From JBMOLL01 sp049325415 (GTDB taxonomy: Bacteria > Bacteroidota > Bacteroidia > Bacteroidales > GCA-2748055), in the NCBI GenBank assembly GCA_049325415.1, contig JBMOLL010000079.1, positions 1 to 62,311 of the forward strand: a stretch of 62,311 nt of DNA, given 5' to 3'. The translations under genes and the position numbers were made by a program. Position 1 is the first letter of the stretch; every line of letters starts with the position of its first letter. Below the pieces are notes generated by a model. The model was not told the DNA's origin. It did no database searches and saw only the letters and a program-made list of their open reading frames with translations. Positions 47,765-56,133 of the stretch are shown in pieces.

Positions 47765-49774
47765 ATGAAAAATTTGGGAAAAACAGTTCTGGCACTGGCC
47801 TTTCTCTTTACTACGGGTACCGCAGTTCTGGCTCAGTGTTACGAACTTGTGTGGTCGGATGAGTTTAACGGAACAGGTTTCCCCGACTCAGAATACTGGA
47901 CCGGTGAAACGGGTGCCGGTGGTTGGGGCAACGGCGAGCTGCAGTATTACAAAAATGATGATCCGGATAACCTCTGGATGTCGGATGGGACACTAAAAAT
48001 CACAGCCATAAAGGAATCTTACAGTGGCAGTGAGTACACATCAGCAAGAATTATCACCAGGGGTAAATACTCTTTCTCCTACGGCAAAATAGAGGGCCGG
48101 CTTAAACTCCCTTACGGACAGGGGATCTGGCCAGCTTTCTGGATGATGGGCGAAAGCATATCCTCCGTCGGCTGGCCCGCCTGCAGCGAAACCGATATAA
48201 TGGAAATGATCGGTGGCAGCGGCAGGGACAACACGGTTTACGGAACAGGACACTGGGATAACAACGGCTCCCACGCTTCTTATGGAGGCAATTACACGCT
48301 CAGTTCCGGAATCTTTGCCGACGACTTCCACACCTTTTCCGTTGAATGGACCCCAAAGCTGATTTCCTGGTATGTGGATGGAAACAAATTCGTAAGCCTG
48401 GATATCACCCCTTCCGGTCTCAGCGAGTTTCACGGCGATAATTTCATACTCCTCAACCTGGCTGTCGGAGGAACCTGGCCGGGTTATCCGAATTCATCCA
48501 CCGTTTTTCCTCAAACACTCGAGGTAGATTATATCCGTGTATACCAGCTGGATACAACCCCGCCCGTTTTCGGTGATACAGCCATTGCAATGAATGAACA
48601 GGGACTGAAATACTCCCTGCCCGAGGTAGAAGGATGGACCTATGATTGGTCTGTTCCTGAAGGTGCACAGATCACCGCCGGCCAGGGAACTCCGGAAATT
48701 ACGGTCGACTGGGGTTGTGATGAAGGTGATGTAATATGCCATCTGACAACAGCATGCGCCAGTTATGACATATCCCGGCACGTGGCCTTCGATTTTTCTA
48801 TTGATGGCCCTATGTTTGTCGATGCCAACGGCGAGAACGTCCTCTTCACAACGCCGGAAATGCCCGGCACTGCCTATACCTGGACTTTCCCTGAAGGCGT
48901 TACTGTCAGCTCCGGTGACGGAACGGATTCAGTCTATGTCAACTGGGGAACCGTATTCGGCGATGTACAACTCACTATGCAAAACAGTTGCGGAACCCGC
49001 GACACTTCTTTTACCGTGGTGAAAAGCGGACAGTATCCCTACCCGGATATTTACAGCCCGCATCACATCCCGGGAACCATCCCGGCCACCGAATATGACT
49101 ACGGCGGGGAAGGTGTGGCTTATCACGACCTCACAGCCGTCAATGAGGGCAACGGGGTAAGACAGGACGAACGGGTGGATACCGAGTTTGGTGATAACGG
49201 GAATCCCAATGTGGGATGGATCTCATCGGGCGAATGGCTGGAATATACCGTAAAGGTTGATTCAGCTGCCTGGTACAAGGCGGTATTGCGACTGGCCACA
49301 GCCAACGGATCGGGCGGACCGTTCTATATCAATTTTAACGATCAACAGGTTTTTGGGCCCATCACTGTATCAAATACTGGGGGATGGACCAAATTCACCA
49401 CGGTAAGCAGCAACAGTGCATGGCTCACGGAAGATGATACCCTGATGAGAGTGGCTTTTAATACAGGAGGATTTAATCTGAGCACCATCTCCTTCGTTCC
49501 CGGTACACCGGTATCGGCCGAATCCTTCACCGGCATGGCCGGTCTGTCGGTTTATCCCAATCCTTTTACCGACCGGATCCAGCTGAATTGTGAGGAAACG
49601 CTGATGACAGTGGAAATACTCGACATTACCGGAAAACAGGTGTTTACCATGCCATCGGCCGACAGTCAGGTTCTTTCCCTCGATCTGTCAGGCCTGGATT
49701 CCGGAATATACCTCCTGAAGGCCACTGGCCAGAGTGGGGCCACGGCCGTTCAACGTATTATAAAGATCAGATAA
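47765..49774 (+). CDS. GH16 family beta-glucanase (laminarinase-like) with CBM6 and T9SS domain
   Basis: A 669-residue secreted enzyme. Order: signal peptide (to residue 23, ending VLAQ), GH16 catalytic domain (about 25-262), two PKD/Ig-like modules (about 265-345 and 348-422), a CBM6-type domain (about 435-578, YDYGGEGVAYHDLTAVNEGN and GWISSGEWLEYTV), and a type A T9SS sorting domain (LSVYPNPFTDRIQ). The active site is E142-T-D144-I-M-E147, with E142 nucleophile and E147 acid/base; Thr replaces the usual Ile or Val. The sequence fits an endo-beta-1,3-glucanase (laminarinase) on the cell surface. It heads the enzyme operon. Confidence 0.92.
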   Translation: MKNLGKTVLALAFLFTTGTAVLAQCYELVWSDEFNGTGFPDSEYWTGETGAGGWGNGELQYYKNDDPDNLWMSDGTLKITAIKESYSGSEYTSARIITRGKYSFSYGKIEGRLKLPYGQGIWPAFWMMGESISSVGWPACSETDIMEMIGGSGRDNTVYGTGHWDNNGSHASYGGNYTLSSGIFADDFHTFSVEWTPKLISWYVDGNKFVSLDITPSGLSEFHGDNFILLNLAVGGTWPGYPNSSTVFPQTLEVDYIRVYQLDTTPPVFGDTAIAMNEQGLKYSLPEVEGWTYDWSVPEGAQITAGQGTPEITVDWGCDEGDVICHLTTACASYDISRHVAFDFSIDGPMFVDANGENVLFTTPEMPGTAYTWTFPEGVTVSSGDGTDSVYVNWGTVFGDVQLTMQNSCGTRDTSFTVVKSGQYPYPDIYSPHHIPGTIPATEYDYGGEGVAYHDLTAVNEGNGVRQDERVDTEFGDNGNPNVGWISSGEWLEYTVKVDSAAWYKAVLRLATANGSGGPFYINFNDQQVFGPITVSNTGGWTKFTTVSSNSAWLTEDDTLMRVAFNTGGFNLSTISFVPGTPVSAESFTGMAGLSVYPNPFTDRIQLNCEETLMTVEILDITGKQVFTMPSADSQVLSLDLSGLDSGIYLLKATGQSGATAVQRIIKIR

Positions 49775-49817
49775 CCAAAATTTCAAGATTATAAACCATT
49801 TGCTAACCAGGTAAAAC

Positions 49818-51389
49818 ATGAAACCAAACAAACTCTTTGCAATCCTGATCTCGCTGATCGTGGCTCTCGGGGGATTTCTCCTCGGTTTCGACAGTGCGGT
49901 TATATCGGGAGCTACTCCCTTCTATAAGGTTACGTTCGGCTTGAACACCGGATCGATGCTTATCGGATTATCTGTCAGTTCCATCATCCTTGGTGCAATT
50001 GCCGGTAACTTTATTGCCGGTCCGCTTGCAGACCGCTACGGAAGAAAGAACATTCTAATTATAACCGCCCTGCTATTTGCCTCCTGCGCCCTGGGAACGG
50101 CCTTATCCACCAATGTGGTGTTCTTTATTATTGCCCGGCTGATCGGCGGATTTGGCGTGGGTATGGCCATTCTGATCGCACCCATGTATATTGCCGAGAT
50201 CAGCCCGCGCAAATTAAGGGGTACGCTTGTTACTTTTAACCAGTTGAACATTGTTCTTGGTATTTCCGTTGCCTACTTCTCCAACTACTTCATTCAAAAA
50301 GCAGTAACCGATCCGACGATGAACTGGAGATGGATGCTTGGCGTTGGACTGATTCCCGCCGGTCTTTATTTCATCCTCTTGTTCTTCGTGCCCAGAAGTC
50401 CCCGCTGGCTGATCCGTAAAGGAAAAGATGAGGAGGCCCTTCAGGTATTGAAAAAAGTGAATGGCGAAGAACAGGCTAAAGTGGAATATGCAGAAATTAA
50501 AGCCAGCCTGGCAGCGGATATTAAAACAGAAAAAGGATCTTTCAGGGAACTCTTTTCCAGGAAGATGAAGATCGTGCTGATTATCGGGCTGGGAATTGCC
50601 TTTTTCCAGCAGATTACCGGGATCAATGCCATTTTCTACTATGCCCCGATGATCTTCGAAATGGCCGGAGGCGGCAAGGATGCTGCCTTTATGCAGGCTA
50701 TTATCCTTGGCCTTACCAACGTGGTTATGACAATCGTGGCCATGGCTCTGATCGATCGGCTGGGAAGAAAACCCCTGCTGATCATCGGATCGATCGGGAT
50801 CTGTCTTTCCCTGACAATCGTCGGCATTTCTTTCGTCAGGGCAGAGTATAATCTCACCGACGAAAACCTGGCCAGCCTTGTCAGTGACCTCCAGAAAGAC
50901 AACAAGCAGGAGGTTTCCATCAAGCTGACCGAAGAACTCACTCCCTTGCTGAACACGGTCTACCAGAAGGAAACCCTGTTCTTTAAAGATATCAAAGCCG
51001 CTATCGGCACCGAAAACTACAACAGTTACAAGGAACTGATCCTCAAGCACAGCATCACCATCGATTCGATCTGGGTGCTGATCGGCCTGATCCTCTTCGT
51101 GGCCTCTTTTGCCATTTCGCTCGGTCCGGTGATGTGGGCCCTGCTATCGGAAATCTTCCCAAATAAACTCAGGGGACTGGCCATTTCCCTGGTGGGGGCA
51201 TGGAACTCCATAGTAAGCTTCTCCGTTGCTACCGTCTTCCCATACGAACTCGAACACCTGGGATCAAGCATGACCTATTTCTCCTACGCTGTTTTTGGAT
51301 TCCTTACCCTGCTTTTTGTCCTGCGCTTTGTCCCCGAGACAAAAGGAAAATCCCTGGAAGAGCTTGAATCAGTTTTAGTTGGAAAATAA
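49818..51389 (+). CDS. Sugar porter family MFS transporter
   Basis: A 523-residue inner-membrane symporter with twelve helices. Sugar-porter signatures are GFLLGFDSAVISGA (TM1), GPLADRYGRKN (loop 2-3), VPRSPRWLIRKG (after TM6), FFQQITGINAIFYYAP (TM7), DRLGRKPLL (loop 8-9) and VPETKGKSLEEL (after TM12). A polar insertion of about 70 residues (340-412) makes it longer than XylE-type proteins (about 490). It would carry glucose or short beta-1,3-gluco-oligosaccharides from the periplasm to the cytoplasm for the adjacent phosphorylase. It begins 43 bases after the GH16 gene. Confidence 0.94.
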   Translation: MKPNKLFAILISLIVALGGFLLGFDSAVISGATPFYKVTFGLNTGSMLIGLSVSSIILGAIAGNFIAGPLADRYGRKNILIITALLFASCALGTALSTNVVFFIIARLIGGFGVGMAILIAPMYIAEISPRKLRGTLVTFNQLNIVLGISVAYFSNYFIQKAVTDPTMNWRWMLGVGLIPAGLYFILLFFVPRSPRWLIRKGKDEEALQVLKKVNGEEQAKVEYAEIKASLAADIKTEKGSFRELFSRKMKIVLIIGLGIAFFQQITGINAIFYYAPMIFEMAGGGKDAAFMQAIILGLTNVVMTIVAMALIDRLGRKPLLIIGSIGICLSLTIVGISFVRAEYNLTDENLASLVSDLQKDNKQEVSIKLTEELTPLLNTVYQKETLFFKDIKAAIGTENYNSYKELILKHSITIDSIWVLIGLILFVASFAISLGPVMWALLSEIFPNKLRGLAISLVGAWNSIVSFSVATVFPYELEHLGSSMTYFSYAVFGFLTLLFVLRFVPETKGKSLEELESVLVGK

Positions 51390-51403
51390 TAAACAGAAAG
51401 AAT

Positions 51404-52714
51404 ATGAAACTCAGAATTATACTGGCCGGACTGCTAATCATAGGACTAACAGCCTGTACAATGAAAAATACAGATAAGAAGGATAACTGGAAAGCTGCGC
51501 ACGTGGAACTCAAAGAGACCGCGGGCAAATACAGACTTTACGTCGACGGGAAAGAGTTTTATGTAAAAGGTGCCGGATGTGAATTCGGTGACATACCTGC
51601 ACTGGCGCGGCATGGTGCCAATGCATTCCGTACCTGGCGGGTGGATAACGGCCAGCAGACGGGCCTTGAAGTGCTGGAGCTAGCCCGTGAAAACGGCCTG
51701 ATGGTGGTCATGGGCCTGGATATTGCCCGCGAACGTCATGGTTTTGATTACAACGATACGGCCCTGGTACGGCAACAGTACATCGAAATGACCCGTCAGA
51801 TCGACATGTATAAGGATCATCCGGCCCTTCTCGCTTGGGGCCTGGGTAACGAGCTGAACCTGAGGGCTACCAATCCGAAAGTCTGGGATGCCATCAACGC
51901 CATCGGCGCCTATATTCACAAGGTTGACCCCAATCACCCGACAACCACCATGCTGGCTGGGATCAGCAAGGCAGATGCGGATTATCTCACAACCAACTGC
52001 CCTGAAATTGATTTTCTTTCCGTTCAGATGTACGGGGATATCGTAAATCTGGCTCAGCGGATTGCCGATGCAGGTTATACCGGTCCCTACCTGGTAACTG
52101 AATGGGGCGCCACCGGGCACTGGGAAGTACCGGTTACCTCCTGGAATGCACCCTACGAACAGTCGTCGTCTGAAAAAGCCGATGCAATCAAATACCGCTA
52201 TGAAAGCGTTATCCAGAAAGACGACAGCCTCTGCCTGGGGTCTTTCGTTTTCCTCTGGGGACAGAAACAGGAGCGCACACCGACCTGGTACGGGCTCTTT
52301 ACCGAAAAAGGGGAAGAAACCGAAGCCATTGATGTGATGCATTTCTTCTGGACCGGTGCATGGCCCGAAAACAGGAGCCCGCGGATCCAGTTTGCCTCAC
52401 TGGAGGATGTGCCCCGCTATCAGGATATTTTCCTCAAAGCCGGCGATATCTGCACCTGCAAGTACCTTATCACCGATCCTGATGAGGATGTACTCAGCTA
52501 CAGGGTGGAGATCCTCTCCGAAGCCACCGACCTGGGCGACGGTGGCGATGTAGAGTCCAGGCCCGTGACTCACGAAGTAAGGGACCTCAGTTTCAATAAC
52601 GAAGGCTTTACTTTCCGGGCCCCCGAAGCATCAGGAGCCTACCGCCTTTTCCTGTATACCTCCGACGGACATAACCACGTTGCAACGATCAATTTTCCCT
52701 TTTTCGTTAACTAA
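51404..52714 (+). CDS. Clan GH-A glycoside hydrolase-like lipoprotein
   Basis: A 436-residue lipoprotein (LLIIGLTAC). Residues about 30-320 form a (beta/alpha)8 barrel of clan GH-A type. The acid/base candidate is E150 in WGLGNELN and the nucleophile candidate E233 in YLVTEWGATGHWE. The start of the barrel (YRLYVDGKEFYVKGAGCEFGD) resembles GH2-type TIM domains, but the N-terminal GH2 sandwich domains are absent. A C-terminal Ig-like domain covers about 330-436. Its likely role is trimming imported glucan fragments in the periplasm or at the surface. The exact GH family is uncertain. It starts 15 bases after the MFS gene. Confidence 0.75.
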   Translation: MKLRIILAGLLIIGLTACTMKNTDKKDNWKAAHVELKETAGKYRLYVDGKEFYVKGAGCEFGDIPALARHGANAFRTWRVDNGQQTGLEVLELARENGLMVVMGLDIARERHGFDYNDTALVRQQYIEMTRQIDMYKDHPALLAWGLGNELNLRATNPKVWDAINAIGAYIHKVDPNHPTTTMLAGISKADADYLTTNCPEIDFLSVQMYGDIVNLAQRIADAGYTGPYLVTEWGATGHWEVPVTSWNAPYEQSSSEKADAIKYRYESVIQKDDSLCLGSFVFLWGQKQERTPTWYGLFTEKGEETEAIDVMHFFWTGAWPENRSPRIQFASLEDVPRYQDIFLKAGDICTCKYLITDPDEDVLSYRVEILSEATDLGDGGDVESRPVTHEVRDLSFNNEGFTFRAPEASGAYRLFLYTSDGHNHVATINFPFFVN

Positions 52715-52723
52715 GCATTATTC

Positions 52724-55700
52724 ATGAGTAAAGGAGATCTCTATACAGGTAATTCAGTTCTTCATGCCCCGGCAGCTCAACCCGGCTGGGATCTGGTCAC
52801 TGAAGAAAACGGCGAACAGTTTTTCAGAATAACGGATGTCGATAGTATTCCGCCTTTCCTGATGAGCATTGTCAGTAACTCCGATCACTGGATGTTCATT
52901 TCCAGCACAGGAGGAGTAACTGCCGGAAGAAAGAACCCCGACCTGGCTATCTTCCCTTACTCTACCGATGATAAAGTACATGAATCCCATCACCATACCG
53001 GCAGCCATACCGTTATCCGTGTAATGGAAAAAGACCGCGTACTTTTATGGGAACCCTTCAGTCCGGTCAACCGGGGTATCTGGCTGACGGGCAGGAACCT
53101 GTATAAAAACACCACCGGGAACAAGGTGATCTTCGAAGAGATCAATCATTCCCTGGGTCTTTCCTTCCGCTATACCTGGATGAACAGTGAGAAGTTCGGC
53201 TGGGTGCGGAAATGCCGGCTTGAAAACAGGTCGGAAAGGATGGCGGTTTTATCCATACTCGACGGTTTGCGGAATATCCTGCCTTACGGGATTACCAAAA
53301 ACACGCAGGAACAAATGTCGACCCTGATGGATGCCTACAAGCGGAATGAACTCGAACCCGCAACAGGTATGGGGATCTTCGGGATGTCGTCGATACCGGT
53401 CGACCGTGCAGAGCCCAGCGAGGCACTGAAAGCGACTGTCGTTTGGTGCAACGCCGTGGACGTAAAAGCTTTCCTGCTGAGTGAGAAACAATGCGATCAG
53501 TTCCGCTATACCGGTGAAGTACAGACCGAAAAGGAAAAAAACGGTATCAGGGGTGCCTACCTTGTGGTGAGGGACCTGGAACTGAAACCCGGAACGGCCG
53601 ACACCTGGTATTTCATTGCCGATGTTGCCCGCGATCATCCGGCCATGATATGGATGCTGGATGAAATAAACTCCGGCAGGGATTTCAGCCAGATGATCGA
53701 GGAAGATGTCGAAGACGGGCTGATCAACCTGAAAGCTATTGCCGCCAGGGTTGATGGCATTCAGCAATGCAGCGACCCTCTCGTGTCGTCACGTCATTTT
53801 TCCAATGTACTGTTCAACGTAATGCGCGGGGGGATCTTTGCCCATGATTACCTGGTTGAGACTTCCGATTTCAGGGCGTACCTGGACCATTTCAATCCTG
53901 CCCTGGTAAAGAAACTGGATGAATGGCTGAACAGCCTGCCGGGCTTTATCCCCTATCCGGAATTGAACAGGAAGGCCCAGGCAAACGGAGAGCCCGGCCT
54001 GATCAGGCTCACACTTGAATATCTCCCTCTGACCTTTTCACGAAGGCACGGTGACCCCTCACGCCCCTGGAACCGTTTCTCCATCAATGTCAGGAACGAA
54101 GACGGGAGCCTTTCCCTGGATTACCAGGGGAACTGGAGGGATATCTTCCAGAACTGGGAAGCACTGGCCTATTCCTATCCGGGCTTTCTTCCGGGGATGA
54201 TCGCACGGTTTCTCAATGCAACGACAGCCGATGGCTACAATCCCTACCGGATTACGAGGGACGGGATTGACTGGGAAGTGTTTGATCCGGCCGATCCGTG
54301 GTCTTTTATCGGCTACTGGGGCGATCACCAGGTTATTTATCTGCTGAGGCTCCTGGAACTGTCGGAAAAATTCACTCCCGGACAGCTTGCCGGGTGGCTC
54401 GATAAGGAATGGTTTGCCTTTGCCAACGTCCCTTACAGGATCAAGCCCTATCACGAACTGATTCATGACCCGGTTTCGACCATCCTCTTTGATGAAAAGC
54501 TGCATGAAACCATCAGTGCCGAGGTTCACAGAAACGGTGCCGACGCCAGGTTGCTGAAAGGAAAGAACGGGGAACCGGCGCATGCCACACTTACAGAAAA
54601 ACTACTGGTGACCATTCTCACCAAACTGAGCAATTTCATTGCCGGGGGAGGAATCTGGCTGAACACACAGAGACCGGAATGGAACGATGCCAACAATGCC
54701 CTTGTCGGCTATGGTGTTTCCATGGTGACCACTTACTACCTGCACCGCTTTATCCCTTTCCTGGAGAAGCTTTTCCGGGATGACCCCCGGGAACAGTACA
54801 GCCTTTCGCCCCAACTGATCACCTTTTTGCATGAGACCACCGAAGCATTTGCGGGCTCGGATGCCAGGGGTGCAGCAGGATCGGGTAAAATCAGGAAGGA
54901 GCTGTGCGACAAACTGGGTATGGCAGGCAGCCGGTACCGGGAAGCCGTGTATAAAGCCTATCCCCTGAAAAAGAACAACCTGAGGAAAAAGGAAATCCTC
55001 GACCTGTTCGGACAGGCGATGGTATTCATTAAAGAAACCATCAGGGTGTCGGAGCGGAAGGATGGCCTGTATCAGGCCTATAACCTGATCGAGATCAACG
55101 ATAAAGAAATTGCCGTTCTCAACCTGCAGGAAATGCTTGAAGGTCAGGTCGCTCTGCTGAGTTCAGGCTATCTGAAACCAGAGCAGGCGGTAAAACTCCT
55201 CAATTCTCTGAGAAACAGCTCTTTGTACAGGAAAGACCAGAATAGCTACATGCTATACCCGGCCAAAAGTCTTCCTGGAATGCTGGAAAAGAATCGTTTG
55301 CCGGCAGCGATGGTACAGAATTCTCCTCTGGTCAGAAAAGTGCTGGATATGCCCGGTCAGAAGATCCTGTTCACCGATATCCGAGGAGATCTTCATTTCA
55401 ACGGTGAATTCAGGAATGCAGGATATCTCAGCAAGGAAGCCGGGAAAATCAAAGCTCTTAATGAAAAAGACCGGAAGGAACTCCTGAAACTTTACGAAGA
55501 ACAGTTCCACCATCGTTATTTCACCGGACGCTCGGGCAGTTTCTTTAAATATGAAGGCCTGGGAAGCATTTACTGGCACATGGTGGCCAAACTGGTGCTG
55601 GCAGTAGCCGAGCTGGCCGAAGAAGCTGAAGTGTCCGGAACATCCAGCCAGGTAAGGGAGGAACTGAAGAAGCATTTTCACGAGATCAAGGAAGGGATCG

Positions 55701-56110
55701 GGCTTCATAAAAGTCCCGCAGCATATGGTGCCTTCCCCACCGATCCCTATTCACATACACCGGCGATGTATGGTGCACAGCAACCCGGCATGACAGGACA
55801 GGTTAAGGAAGATGTGATCAGCCGCATGAAGGAACTGGGCATCAGAGTGGAAAATGGTGAACTGAGCTTCCGGCCCGTACTTCTGAACGAGCAGGAATAC
55901 CTTCGTCCGCATTCGGGAACCACACCATATATCACTTTCAGCATTTGCGGAGTGCCCGTGGAATACAGACAGAGCGGCAAAACCGGGATTGTGGTCGGGA
56001 TGAATAACCATGAAGAGATTATTCTTCCTCAGCTGACTATTCCGGCGGAACTCAGCAGGGATATCTTCAACCGTAACGGCAACATACAACATCTGACTAT
56101 ATACTTCTAA
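52724..56110 (+). CDS. Glycoside phosphorylase, GH149-like (beta-1,3-glucan phosphorylase)
   Basis: An 1,128-residue protein without signal peptide or membrane helix, so cytoplasmic. Size and order fit GH94-related phosphorylases: an N-terminal beta-sandwich (about 1-330), a helical linker, an (alpha/alpha)6 barrel (about 420-900) and a C-terminal sandwich. The conserved block runs from RPWNRFSINVRNEDGSLSLD through NWRDIFQNWEALAYSYPGFL to FDPADPWSFIGYWGDHQ; D534 in YWGDHQ is my candidate for the general acid. Length and context point to GH149, which phosphorolyses beta-1,3-oligoglucans to glucose 1-phosphate; GH161 is the alternative. It follows the GH-A gene by nine bases. Confidence 0.68.
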   Translation: MSKGDLYTGNSVLHAPAAQPGWDLVTEENGEQFFRITDVDSIPPFLMSIVSNSDHWMFISSTGGVTAGRKNPDLAIFPYSTDDKVHESHHHTGSHTVIRVMEKDRVLLWEPFSPVNRGIWLTGRNLYKNTTGNKVIFEEINHSLGLSFRYTWMNSEKFGWVRKCRLENRSERMAVLSILDGLRNILPYGITKNTQEQMSTLMDAYKRNELEPATGMGIFGMSSIPVDRAEPSEALKATVVWCNAVDVKAFLLSEKQCDQFRYTGEVQTEKEKNGIRGAYLVVRDLELKPGTADTWYFIADVARDHPAMIWMLDEINSGRDFSQMIEEDVEDGLINLKAIAARVDGIQQCSDPLVSSRHFSNVLFNVMRGGIFAHDYLVETSDFRAYLDHFNPALVKKLDEWLNSLPGFIPYPELNRKAQANGEPGLIRLTLEYLPLTFSRRHGDPSRPWNRFSINVRNEDGSLSLDYQGNWRDIFQNWEALAYSYPGFLPGMIARFLNATTADGYNPYRITRDGIDWEVFDPADPWSFIGYWGDHQVIYLLRLLELSEKFTPGQLAGWLDKEWFAFANVPYRIKPYHELIHDPVSTILFDEKLHETISAEVHRNGADARLLKGKNGEPAHATLTEKLLVTILTKLSNFIAGGGIWLNTQRPEWNDANNALVGYGVSMVTTYYLHRFIPFLEKLFRDDPREQYSLSPQLITFLHETTEAFAGSDARGAAGSGKIRKELCDKLGMAGSRYREAVYKAYPLKKNNLRKKEILDLFGQAMVFIKETIRVSERKDGLYQAYNLIEINDKEIAVLNLQEMLEGQVALLSSGYLKPEQAVKLLNSLRNSSLYRKDQNSYMLYPAKSLPGMLEKNRLPAAMVQNSPLVRKVLDMPGQKILFTDIRGDLHFNGEFRNAGYLSKEAGKIKALNEKDRKELLKLYEEQFHHRYFTGRSGSFFKYEGLGSIYWHMVAKLVLAVAELAEEAEVSGTSSQVREELKKHFHEIKEGIGLHKSPAAYGAFPTDPYSHTPAMYGAQQPGMTGQVKEDVISRMKELGIRVENGELSFRPVLLNEQEYLRPHSGTTPYITFSICGVPVEYRQSGKTGIVVGMNNHEEIILPQLTIPAELSRDIFNRNGNIQHLTIYF

Positions 56111-56133
56111 TCTACTCACTAAAACACCCCTCT

